Shown here: piece by piece, positions 44,566 through 54,429 of the stretch | Position numbering within the stretch: position 1 is the first letter of the stretch | Layout: each line of letters opens with the position of its first letter | Source of the DNA: Aegilops tauschii subsp. strangulata | Taxonomy: Eukaryota > Streptophyta > Magnoliopsida > Poales > Poaceae | Direction: 5' to 3' | DNA length: 64,000 nt | Assembly (NCBI RefSeq): GCF_002575655.3 | Contig: NC_053040.3 | Location: 358,978,267 to 359,042,266 of the forward strand | Notes under the pieces: generated by a model | Database searches by the model: none | What the model was told of the DNA's origin: nothing | The model's input: only the letters and a program-made list of their open reading frames with translations | Translations under genes and position numbers: made by a program

Positions 44566-44989
44566 TAGTATCATGTATGACATCTACATATCTAATTTAG
44601 CAGCCAGTAGTAGAAATCATTGTCTACACAAAGGGATTACTGGTCGAAAATCCTAGCAAAGCACGCTGGCAAGCACAGAACAATACAAGAGAGAGACACG
44701 CTTACAAGATCATAGCAATGCCTCGGTCCAGGATCTTGGTTGGCCAAGCTGTTAGATCCAGAAGAAACATCGTGCTTGTAGTTTTTGCCAGCTGCATAAC
44801 AGGTAACAGCGACCTGTTAGTATATTTGAAGTACATCAGGCAGGTGATGCTGGACGGGTTTAAAGGTGACAAGTACCTAGGCCGTGGTGGGTGCTTGGCA
44901 TCTTGCCAGACGGTGGGAATCAGGTTAGAAACGTCAAGGGTGATGACGATGCGCTGGCTGTCGGGGTCCGGTAAGGAGATCTAGAACCG
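44566..44989. other. No gene seen
   Basis: Mixed-composition sequence. A plus-strand frame at 44718-44984 has no recognisable features and is not called. Confidence 0.35.
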
Positions 44990-45660
44990 TCGAGTAGGGT
45001 GTTTGTGGAGCGGCTCCGGTAGGGTGGACTACGGTGTGGGCGAAGCGGATCTGTGGCCGTGGACGAGGGCGTAGGTGAAGCTGCTCCGGTGGTTGGGTTA
45101 AGGATGGTGTCGACGATGCCGATCTGCGGCCATGGACGGGGTGTCAGAAGCTGCTATGGTAGGTTGGATGAGGGTGCGAGGAAGCGGATCTAAGGCCGTG
45201 GACTTGTGAGTTGGCAAAGCGGCCCCGGTAGGGTTGAAAATGGTATAGGCGAAGCTACTCCGGTGGGGTTGACGATGGTGTCGGCGAAGCGGCTCCGGTA
45301 GGGTTGAGGAAGGTGTCGGCGAACAGGATCAGAGGCCGTCGACCGGGGCGTCGGTGGGGTGGCTCCGGGGGTGTGTGGACGAAGCGTCTCCGGTGGGGAG
45401 TACGAATGAGCCGCTGTAGATGCGCTGCGGTTGATGAGACTACCGGCGAAGCAGATCCGGCGCCGTGGACAAGGCCGACACTGAATGGGATGTGGTACAG
45501 TGGTGGATGAGCAGTCTACTTGTTTCTAGGGGAGGTGGGAGGGGTAGATGTGGCCGCAGAAGCAGATCCGGCGAGGTGGATGCCGCTGGCAGTGAATGGG
45601 CTCTAGTACGCCAGTGGATGAGCAGTCTAGGGTTTCGAGAGGGGAGGGGAGAAAGGCCGA
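44990..45660. repeat. Degenerate tandem repeat (about 45-60 bp units)
   Basis: Repeated words GGCGAAGCGG(A/C)TC, CTCCGGTAGGGTTGA and GGCCGTGGAC alternate through the region with many changes. Two near-copies of GTGGATGAGCAGTCTA end it (45504-45519, 45615-45630). No stable frame. Confidence 0.65.
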
Positions 45661-46949
45661 TGAAGTACGGATGATGTGATGTTAGATGCTCTGGTGCTGT
45701 GGAGTTAGTCGTTTTTGGAGGAGGGGGAGAGGAAATGGGGGTGCCGTGTAGTGGGGGAACCGGAAGTTACCAAAGCAGCCCCGACCTATTATGTAGATGA
45801 GGGCGGTATTGTAACTTTTGGTCTCCATGCACCAAGGACAAAAGGGGAATTTCGCATGCTAAAGACTAAGGTGGCGGAAATTTTAGAAGGAGGCGGGAGA
45901 TTTTGCTGCCCGCGGGATCGTTCGTATCCAGTTTCAACTAATTTTGGACTGTGCTAGCGGGAAGGTCCATGCGAGACTGTGTACACGGGGAACGCGTCAG
46001 CAGTTAATAACTGGTGTGTCCACCCCAGAAAAATAGGCAATAACTCGGGATGATGCGCCGATAACTTGGACGTTCACACGGGCGCGGTCAATCGCACGGG
46101 TGTAGTGGCGCGTTCACAAGAAAAGGGATCAAACGCTCAGCCTATGTATTTCTCGTGTAAATAGATAATTTAGTGCAATTGGTTATTTACTTTAAACATA
46201 ATGCATTGACGTGTTAGTGTAGAGGCGCACAAAAAGAAATGGATATTGTAGTCCGCTAATTAAAAGTGTTACCTCATATGATTACATAGCCTCCATTTCA
46301 TAAATTGCGTACCCATTGAATTCATATATGAATATTACATATATTACTTCATAATAGAACCTTAAATCATCCAAGACTAATGATTTTGAATGCAAGAGTA
46401 ACAATGGTGCATGTACATGATAGCTACATTGGTTGTTTGAAGAAACATCACTGTAACTTTGGCATGCACAACTGAAAAGGTTTATTTAAATAGAAAAAAT
46501 GTGATATGTGAGTGTCCAATCTTTATAGCGTTGATTCGGTATTGTACCTTTGGCCACGATATAAAGTAGATATTGATTTATGTTCAAGAGATGCACGTCC
46601 ACGATCGCTAGAAAGTGATACGTGAATGAATTGTGCAATCTCTCTCACACGCATACATATCTCATTTCCTTGTGGGCATCAGAATCACACACGCGCACTT
46701 CGTGTATTTCTCCCCCTCCGTCAAGGTTAGAATTCGTCTTTCTACCCTGTCCTACAAGTCTCTCACACAGAAACACATATGCTCTCTCTGTCGAACACGC
46801 CCACCCCTTTAATTCCGCCCACCACAGCCACTAATGTCTCAAAGTATAATAATGTCTCTCACACATATGCCTAAGGTTAACTCGAGTTCTGGAACCATAT
46901 GAATACATACAATGGGATTCCAATAGAGCACCTTTTGTTTTGAGATTTC
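45661..46949. other. No gene seen
   Basis: The GC content falls from about 45960. No ORF, repeat or motif worth calling was found; short frames are random. Confidence 0.4.
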
Positions 46950-46966
46950 ACTCTCTCTCTCTCTCC

Positions 46967-46997
<31 letters not shown>

Positions 46998-47026
46998 GCG
47001 TGCGCGCACGCGCGCACACACACATT
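46950..47026. repeat. Compound microsatellite (CT)n (CA)n (CG)n
   Basis: CT runs followed by CACACA and alternating GCGCGCAC. The minus-strand frames rich in Arg, Glu, Cys and Val are translations of this repeat. Confidence 0.95.
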
Positions 47027-47167
47027 GTTTCTCGCTTCATTTTTTCCGGCACCTGCATGCACACAATTTTGTTTATCTTCGTGATGCTTTAAGTATGCCT
47101 CGCACAAATGCTATCTACCTATCCCTTAATATAGCTAGATATGTGTCACACAAACTCCTTATCCCTA

Positions 47168-47410
47168 CTAGCAAGATGCCCATGCGTTGCACCGAACATC
47201 AAGATGCATTTGTATGAGTAGTTTATCTTGTGGGAGAAAAGGATGAACGAGGGAATGCCTTATTTGCAAATGCGGAGAGGGGTGCGGGTATCTTTTTGCA
47301 AAATTGCCACAGTTTCCTTCCTATCCGTCGGGTATAAATCGGATGGCCTATATTGTAGGATGGCAGGAACACCATCATCACCAACTCTGTTTTTTATAAG
47401 AGTAGGGATA
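47168..47410 (-). mobile_element. Helitron 3' end, copy 1
   Basis: Read on the minus strand it ends ...GCATGGGCATCTTGCTAG, followed by host T. The CTAG end, the GC-rich decayed hairpin before it and lack of terminal inverted repeats fit grass Helitrons. About 240 bp are closely similar to 48033-48261. Confidence 0.65.
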
Positions 47411-47419
47411 TGTAAGTGT

Positions 47420-47640
47420 CACTGCCCCCCCCCGACACACACACCCACACACACACACACTTCCCAACACCGAAGGAGTAGGGTGACACCTCGATCTTGA
47501 TACTAATCTATCGACTGGCTTCTCTCTCAAACACACACACACGCACACACACTACCGGACACCGAAGGAGTAGGGCGGCACCTCGATCTTGATAGTAATC
47601 AATCTACTCCTCTTTCAAACACACACACACATACACACAC
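47420..47640. repeat. About 95-100-bp tandem repeat with CA microsatellites
   Basis: Units share ACCGAAGGAGTAGGG, CACCTCGATCTTGATA and a run of ACACAC. A fourth, diverged unit lies at about 47715-47800 (GGTGACAACTCGATCTGA). Confidence 0.75.
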
Positions 47641-48032
47641 TCGCTAGTTGTGCCTTTGTGCCTACCGCGCAGCCTCTCGATACGTCTTTCTCTCCCTCCC
47701 CTCCCCCACCCCAACAATGACAGCAGAAGGGTGACAACTCGATCTGAACGTAATCTATCAATTGGTTTCTCTCTCGAACATTGTGTCTCTGCGCCTCGCT
47801 CAGTAGCCCCCTCGATATGTAGACTTCTCGCGCGCGCACAGCTGTAGTGACGATGACGCTAAACCCAGTGTGCCTCGTTTTTACCGGCCTCATGTGATAG
47901 TTTTCACCCTGTTTTCTGTTAATTAACAAGGCAACCTTTTCTTTGTTACTACTAGTGAATCCGAAATCATTCGGGGCAGACATAAAATATATCACTTCAA
48001 CCCAATTATCGCAGTAACTATTTCAAAAGAAA

Positions 48033-48440
48033 CTAGCTAGATGCCCGTGCGTTGCACGGAACATCAAGATGCATTTGTATGAGTAGTTTATCTTGTGAGA
48101 GAAAAGGATGAACGAGGGAAGGCCGTATTTGCGAACGTGGAGAGGGGTGTGGGTATATTTTTGCAAAATTGCCATAGTTTTCTTCCTATCCATTAGATAT
48201 AAATCCGACGGCTTATATTGCAGGATGGCACGCACACCATCATCACCAACTCTGTTTTCTACTCCCTCCGTTCCTAAATATTTGTCTTTTTAGAGATTTC
48301 AACAAGTGACTACATATGGAGCAAAATGAGTGAATCCACACTCTAAAATATGTCTACATACACATCCGTATGTGGTAGTCCATTTGAAATCTGAAAAAGA
48401 CAAATATTTAGGAACAGATGGAGTATAAGAGTAGACATGA
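48033..48440 (-). mobile_element. Helitron 3' end, copy 2, with MITE insertion
   Basis: The minus strand ends with the hairpin CCGTGC-AAC-GCACGG (48045-48059), then GCATCTAGCTAG and host T. It matches copy 1 up to AACTCTGTTTT, where a Stowaway MITE interrupts it; AGAGTAG resumes afterwards, as in copy 1. Confidence 0.7.
48262..48423. mobile_element. Stowaway MITE
   Basis: CTCCCTCCGTTCCTAAATA and its inverse at the other end, 162 bp, TA duplication at 48260-48261 and 48424-48425. The empty site is visible in Helitron copy 1 near 47393-47400. Confidence 0.9.
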
Positions 48441-48474
48441 AGATATATCTCCAGCATGGTCTACAACAAAAATG

Positions 48475-48560
48475 TGCTGGACTGGTTAGCGCCGGATGCT
48501 CGCAACGTGATGACGTGAGTTCGAATTCTGTCTTTAACTTTAAATTTTTATATTATATAT
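48475..48560 (+). ncRNA. tRNA-like sequence, probable SINE head
   Basis: An A-box-like GGTTAGCGCCG (48484-48494) and a B-box-like GAGTTCGAATTCT (48517-48529), in tRNA-like order, followed by a T/A-rich tail. The acceptor stem does not pair, so it is not a tRNA gene. A tRNA-derived SINE or a Helitron-borne tRNA relic is most likely. It could be recognised by RNA polymerase III. Confidence 0.45.
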
Positions 48561-49037
48561 TACTTATTTAATATATACTTCTTTCGCTACTGTACTGACA
48601 GTGGAACCCACAGAGTACTTAGCATACAAGATTAAGGATGGACTTGTTTCTTTTTAACTTTCTGTACGAAGCTGTAGCCACCCTGCAAGTCACGTGTACA
48701 CTGTACATGCAATTAACTTTTTATAGAGGGACAATCATACACGCAATTAACTCAAATGGATTGGATGTCACTCTATTATTTCCAGCATAAGAGCATCTCC
48801 AATGGCAGCCGGCAAATTTCCTCCCGCTTCCTTCCGCGGAGGACGACATCGAACGCCAGCGGCATACATTTTCACAACTCTAACCAACCAGATGAAATTT
48901 GTGCAAACACGGACTGATTTCATATAAGCATGAAGGATTTCGTATAAAAAATCCGGATTTTCATATAAACATGATGGATTTCATTACATTTACATGAACT
49001 AAGCGGTGCCAATCTGGCTCTCTTAGTATAATTAATA
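48561..49037. other. No gene seen
   Basis: AT-rich sequence with a short pair of near repeats (GATTTCATATAAGCATGA and GATTTTCATATAAACATGA, near 48918-48975). Confidence 0.4.
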
Positions 49038-49155
49038 CTACCTCCGTCCGGAAATACTTGCCCTAGAAATGGATGTATCTAGACTTATTTTAGTTATAGA
49101 TACATACAATTTATCCATTCTTAGAACAAAAATTTCCCGCCAGCTGGAGAGGGAG
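49038..49155. mobile_element. Decayed Stowaway-type MITE
   Basis: It starts CTACCTCCGTCCGGAAATAC after TA (49036-49037) and ends GAGAGGGAG before TA (49156-49157). The inner arms are diverged. Confidence 0.6.
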
Positions 49156-50207
49156 TACATAAGCTAAATGGCCGCCCGCGGATCCCATAGTCTTCCTCAT
49201 GTCCGGCAGACACTTTGCGGGGTCGACGAAGGTCCTCGAAAGAGACAAAGAAGCAAAGAAACCACCTGAATGCGCAGTCATTGCCTCGGCGGTGGCGTTC
49301 ATGGGACCCAAGTGGCGGCGGCCTCCCGTGTTCTACTTCTCCTCGATGATGGCGGCGGACACGGAGAAGCTGGCCACCGACTCGTCGCTGTCTACGCACC
49401 CGGCTTCTGTCTCTGCCTGCATGGCGCTGTCGCAGGCATGGGAGGCACGCCCACAGACACGGGAGGCGCGGTACGACGCGGCAGCGACGACGCCCGTACC
49501 GGTGTGCTCGCCACCGTGCCAGCGTGGAGCAACTCGCCACTCCTCATCGAGCTGAACTGGAGCGGCGAGTTGCTGAACCACACGCCTGCTTGGGGCGGCA
49601 ACTGGCTCCGTCAGGCCAAGCAAGGTTAGTGAAGCACCGAGCGGCCTTGCCCATATCTGGAGGGCTCGGCGGGCCACCCAGCCAGGTAATATGCCGGAGA
49701 ACGGCTACTCGGAAGCCATCGGAAGAGTGGAGAAAATGGTGAAGGAGGAGATGGGGGAGCGGCGGAGGGGTGCGATTCTTGCCCGGTGTCTGTTTGGCCT
49801 CGTGTAAATAGAGGGCGGACGGTAGGAGCTTGGCCGGCGTCTGGCCTCGTTTAAACTGAGGGTGGACGGAGGAGCTCGGCCGGTGTTGCGTTTAATTCCG
49901 GCCCGCTCATGAATGGACGTGTGGCCGGAGTAGGTTTCTCGGTTTGCATGCGGGTTTAACGGAGGGGTTTGATGGAGGCGAGGAGGCGTGTTCAGCCAGG
50001 CGTGCAGCGGGCGGCGTAGTACTATTCAATTTGACAGCGCGCGGCGCAGTTCCTGATACGGCTTTAATGCAGACGGGCGAGGGAGTAGCGGTTCCCGAAA
50101 TGTTGAACGGCCAATGCATCCTCCTTCAATTAATGCATGAGGGAAGTAATGGGATTAGGACCGGGAAAAGAGGCTGCACGATGTGAATGCAACGCAGTTT
50201 GCCCTCA
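49156..50207. other. GC-rich stretch with overlapping unrecognised ORFs
   Basis: Frames 49199-49555 (+), 49270-49629 (+), 49333-49677 (-) and 49121-49540 (-) all overlap. High GC makes all frames open, and none shows a known domain. One may be a gene relic; I cannot choose. Confidence 0.35.
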
Positions 50208-50213
50208 TATAAA
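50208..50213 (+). promoter_or_regulatory. TATA box of the 50309 reading frame
   Basis: CATATAAAGGC, 96 bp upstream of the ATG at 50309, with a pyrimidine- and A-rich leader between. Confidence 0.6.
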
Positions 50214-50308
50214 GGCGCTTATCCATTCCAATGCATCTACCACATCGTACGCACCTAAGCATTTGCCTAAGAACCTACACTAAGTGCAAAAGAGCTCACT
50301 CCAGACCC

Positions 50309-50851
50309 ATGGCAGCGATGCGCGCGAGCGGCCAGCGGTTGTGCCAGATGGTCCACGACGTCGGCCTGCGGCATGGCGCCGCGGATCGTCTCCAGATGGT
50401 GTTGGAGACCGGCTGGTGGATGGCCGCCGTCGACGCCAACTATGACTCTCAGTTGGACTAGATTATCGTTGCCACCACCAACAAGTTCACCGTCCTCAAA
50501 AAGCTCGCGGACGACAGCGCCGTACTGCTCCAGCCCACGCGCCCGGGCTTCTCATTGCCTGCGACCCTAATCGGCCTCCATGGCCGGAACCTCTTTCAAG
50601 CACTGGTGGCCCTGCGACTGCCCGCCGACGCCACGAAGAATCTCCACCTGGAGGTCGCGCTCGCCGCGAGGCACCTCGCCCTGCAAGAATTCGTTGACCT
50701 ACACATCCACGTGTACGAGCAAATCATGTACATAGGTATCTACAAGGCCAGTGAGGACGCTACGACGTTGGCCTTCCTCAACCGGCTGGAAGCCTTGGAT
50801 GCCTTTGCTGAGAAGCACCTCGACCTCGCCACAAAAGCCGCCGCTCCTTAG
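50309..50851 (+). pseudogene. Unrecognised 180-codon protein gene with one premature TAG
   Basis: ATG at 50309 (MAAMRASGQRLCQMV) is preferred over the upstream in-frame ATG at 50231 because of TATA spacing. The frame runs to TAG at 50849-50851 and is broken only by TAG at 50459-50461, between AVDANYDSQLD and IIVATTNKFTVLKKL. CAG to TAG would explain it. The text is mostly helical: HGAADRLQMVLETGW, LFQALVALRLPADAT, LEVALAARHLALQEFVDLHI, FLNRLEALDAFAEKHL. There is no membrane span or known motif. A Helitron 3' end of the same orientation follows at 51129, so it may be captured cargo. If the stop were read through it would be a full-length small protein. Confidence 0.55.
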
Positions 50852-51099
50852 CCGCCGGTCGGTGGCCCGGTGCACTAAGTTGAGGAGGAGGAGGTCGTAC
50901 GTTGATGGATGCATCTTTCTTCTTGCCTTCTGTAACCACCACTGCGATCGCATCATCATCGTGGCCTTAATTCTTCTTGTGCTGTTGCATTCTTGTTCCA
51001 GTCAATACCGACATGTGCGATCCCTTTGCTTAATTATATGCATCACTGTAACTAGTAGTCCATCCGTCAATTTATAAGTTGTGCTTACCTTTTCCATCA

Positions 51100-51129
51100 A
51101 CTTCGTGCAACGCGCGGGCATCTTGCTAG
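51100..51129 (+). mobile_element. Helitron-like 3' end
   Basis: CGTGCAACGCGCGGGCATCTTGCTAG. The CTAG is followed by A rather than the usual T, so it is decayed. It follows the 50309 pseudogene in the same orientation. Confidence 0.5.
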
Positions 51130-51277
51130 AGACACTAGAACATGTCGGACCGGGTGTGACCAAACCGACGATGCGCCAACCTAGCTACTACGTACCCTGC
51201 TTATCTGGCGGAAATAGCCCCGCTCTAGCGTTTCCAATCATTATTTCTATCTATTGATCGTGCCAAGGAGCAGAACC

Positions 51278-51804
51278 AAAATGTTACAATTTATACATGT
51301 TTCTCTACTCCTACTCCTATAAAAGACTCAGTTGGTGATGGTGGTGTGTCTGCCATCCATCGTTTCTGACCATTAGATCTGCATCTAACGGCTGTGAGGT
51401 AAGTTGTGGCATTTTTGCAACAATAGCCCACTTCTCTGCTCCAATTTGCAGAAAACCCCTTATTATCTTGAAAGCAACCACATCCCTCCCTCACCTCATC
51501 AAAACAGCCTGAGAAATATATTTTGAGTGAGAAGTATTCCCTCCGTTCCTAAATATTTGTCTTTCTAGAGATTTCAATAAGTGACTACATACGGAGCAAA
51601 ATGAGTGAATCTACACTTCAAAATATGTCTATATAAACAGTATGTGATAGTCCATTTGAAATCTCTAAAAAGTCAAATATTTAGGAACGGAGGGAGTAAT
51701 ATATTAGGTGTATATCAAAACAAGAGTGATTTCTTTCAAGTTTGTGAACAAGTACTACTATTCTACTACTTTGGATCCATCGCAACGCACGGGCACATTG
51801 CTAG
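51278..51804 (+). mobile_element. Helitron 3' end, diverged copy in plus orientation
   Basis: It ends CGCAACGCACGGGCACATTGCTAG, then T. Its body resembles the reverse complement of the copies at 47168 and 48033 (CAGTTGGTGATGGTGGTGT, GGCATTTTTGCAA). It is interrupted by a Stowaway MITE at 51537. Confidence 0.6.
51537..51696. mobile_element. Stowaway MITE
   Basis: TTCCCTCCGTTCCTAAATA to ATTTAGGAACGGAGGGAG, 160 bp, TA at 51535-51536 and 51697-51698. A close relative of the one at 48262. Confidence 0.88.
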
Positions 51805-52424
51805 TAAAAGGAAAAGGCCTGCCGCGTTCGCGTCGCACTCCCCCCCCCCCACACGCCCAGGAATCGGGAGTACTCCACGGCCCGTCCGGCACGACACATA
51901 GCTTAGGGAAAGCGTGTTGCCTAGCATTTTCACTTTCATGTGGGACCGCCGTTGAGCAAACCGACTATTGGCAAACCGCACCCCGCCCGCCGCCGGGTTG
52001 GAAAACAGAAACGAGGGCAAGATCTAGCTGTAGCACGGAACCCAAGAAATTTGGTGTCAGATGGGGCTCGTTGATAGAGTAGGAGCATTCCGTACTACTC
52101 TACTCCTACTAGTACCAAGTTTGTACTATACAACTAGTACTACCACTATACAACTAGTAGGTACGTGCACGACACAGCATCGTAGGAACAAAACATGGGA
52201 AGATCTTGTTTTGGGTGATTTATCTTTTTTTCTGTCAACGTAGTATGAATAATATGATGTGGGGGGCACCCATGAAGCTTATGTGGCTTGGTTGCATGGC
52301 TACGAAAGGTTAGAGAAAAATAAATAGATAATGTGTTTAGAGTGCACTCCACTAAATAGATATACTTTGGATCCATTGCAATGGGCCGGCACATCTATAT
52401 CTATACCCCCTATATAGTGTGTGA
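51805..52424. other. No gene seen
   Basis: It contains a C-homopolymer (51841-51850), TACTA/ACTAGTA-rich sequence (52085-52160) and, near 52373-52395, a decayed Helitron-like end (ATTGCAATGGGCCGGCACAT). Confidence 0.4.
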
Positions 52425-53541
52425 ATAACTTTGAAAGTTGGTCATTGGATGAAGCCAATCCGACGGTACAAAGATGGCAAATCCGAGCACTACTGGCCGT
52501 TGGATATCATCTACATTCCACCAGATTCTGCCACATGTATAATCTAGAAGACTCCATGGTTGAACTTCATTCATGACTAACTTTGCAACAACTAAGCTTA
52601 GGCAAAGTGTGTCTGAAACTAAAAAGGTGGCTAACAAAATGGCCACCACAAGTGTGGCAAGATTTGGCAAGAAGTTGAGTCTATGACATGTGGACCATGT
52701 AGCTAGAAAAGTGTGGCAAGCCACAAGTGTAGCAATGAACCAAACACATGCCTGGTGTGTTTGGTAGGGTGTATGAAGGGTGCATGATCCCAAGAGTTCC
52801 CTTCTCGACCCATTTTTGGGTGTTTGGTAGAGTGTATGGAGGGTGCATGAGTCCACACTAGATTAGCACAAATACACTAGAAGCATGCATGAAGAGAGCA
52901 TACATGAAGAGGGGTGTTGAGTTGAGCATGCATGAAGAAGGAACAACTATGCTGAGATGAGAACGCAACCAAACACACTTGTGGCACGCCTAAGCTTAGG
53001 CGTGGCAACCTTAGGCTGCAAACCAAACCATAACTTTGAAAGTTGGTCATTGGATGAAGCCAATCCGATGGTACAAAGATGGAAAATCCAAGCACTACTG
53101 GCCGTTGGATATCATCTACATTCCACCAGATTCTGCCACATGTAGAATCTAGAAGACTCCATGGTTGAACTTCATTCATGACTAACTTTGCCACAACTAA
53201 GCTTAGGCAAAGTGTGTCTGCCACAAAAAATGTGGCTAACAAAATGGCCAACACAAGTGTGGCAAGATTTGGCAAGAAGTTGAGTGTATGACATGTGGAG
53301 CATGTAGCTAGAAAAGTGTGGCAAGCCACAAGTGTATCAATGAACCAAACACATGCCGGCATGCCTAAGCTTAGGCGTGGCAACCTTACGCTGCAAACCA
53401 AACCATAACTTTGAAAGTTGGTCATTGGATGAAGCCAATCCGACGGTACAAAGATGGCAAATCCGAGCACTACTGGCCGTTGGATATCATCTACATTCCA
53501 CCAGATTTTGCCACATGTAGAATCTAGAAGACTCCACATGT
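52425..53541 (-). repeat. Tandem repeat, three units of about 330, 330 and 137 bp
   Basis: Units start at 52425, 53030 and 53405 with ATAACTTTGAAAGTTGGTCA. Units 1 and 2 run to ACACATGCC; unit 3 is cut short. Units 1 and 2 are separated by a 224-bp insertion and a short linker with the palindrome GCCTAAGCTTAGGC. Minus-strand frames (HTFLATWSTCH and relatives) are translations of the repeat. Confidence 0.85.
52755..52978. mobile_element. Putative hAT-type MITE
   Basis: Perfect 11-bp inverted ends GTGTGTTTGGT and ACCAAACACAC, 224 bp. Inside, GTGTTTGGTAG(G/A)GTGTATG occurs twice (52756, 52829). It is absent from unit 2 of the surrounding repeat. No clear 8-bp duplication was found. Confidence 0.55.
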
Positions 53542-53569
53542 AGAAGCATAATGCACAAACCACCAGAAT

Positions 53570-53601
53570 CTCATGCGTGCAATGCACGTGTACCTTACTA
53601 G
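53570..53601 (+). mobile_element. Helitron 3' end
   Basis: Hairpin CGTGC-AAT-GCACG (53576-53588), then TGTACCTTACTAG and host T. It directly ends the tandem repeat region, which may therefore be Helitron interior. Confidence 0.6.
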
Positions 53602-54429
53602 TAGTTGGTAGTAGTAAGAAACAAATTCCGGGTTTGGCACGAGCTCGTACTGTGGGAGCACCACAAGGCCTGCCGCAGGAGTTACATTTCCCTCTCGGGG
53701 CCCACGGGACTGAACTTCAGTGGCTTAGTGCCCGGCCTATGAGTCAATGACATGCGGACCTTAAATGCGACTGGCCCACATGTCATTCTCATGGTGGTGG
53801 TGTGGTTCGCGACTCACTCGTTCGAGATGAACCGGCCGGTGGTGGCGTGGTCGTGGAGAGGGTGCCACAACTGGGCGTCAGGGCATTACGAGGCGTAGAT
53901 GGCCACACCGGCGGGTACTACCTGTAGTATAGAAGTACTCCAGCTGAGGATTGATGCCCGGGACGGAATGTGTCACAGCCGTTGGATGAAAATTCGATGG
54001 TGCGGGACGTGCGGTGTCATGGGTTCATGCGGCATCATGGGAATCGCGTGTGGCTGTGGTAGAAACTTGATGCTTGCCGCATTTAAGGTGGCCCACATGT
54101 CATGCACACAAAGACAGAGGGGCGGTGTGGCCGAGAGGGGTGAGGCGCACGTCGGGGGATGTGGTGCCGTGGGTTGGAGCGGCGTCGTGGGAATCGCGAG
54201 TGGCAGTGGATGAAACGTGATGGTCGCCGTAGTTGAACTTCCATGGACAAGCTGTCATGTCTACGGACACATGCATTGCATACCGGTCACTAGAATGAGT
54301 AGTAGAGAAAGCTAGGTGGATAAATAGTTCCTTATAGTCAAGCGGACCCACACTACTACTTGTTCCAAAGACATGCACACCATCGAAATAGTCCATCTAT
54401 ATCAATATACATAGAGAGGGAATATATTT
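53602..54429. other. No gene seen
   Basis: Two diverged copies of a segment around GGGAATCGCG(T/A)GTGGC (near 54038 and 54188) show an old local duplication. Nothing else. Confidence 0.4.

Noticed and set aside
46839..47107. Arg/Glu- and Val/Cys-rich frames
   Set aside because: Translations of CT/CA microsatellites.
49121..49677. A specific gene in the GC-rich stretch
   Set aside because: Four overlapping frames compete and none has a recognisable domain, so no choice is defensible.
52979..52990. 8-bp target duplication for the putative hAT MITE
   Set aside because: Flanks CATGCCTG and TTGTGGCA do not match, so the superfamily assignment rests on the inverted ends only.
52410..53587. Minus-strand frames with a repeated protein text (VVLGFAIFVPSDWLHPM)
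   Set aside because: The repeat is at DNA level, frames are interrupted by the MITE, and no start or promoter fits.
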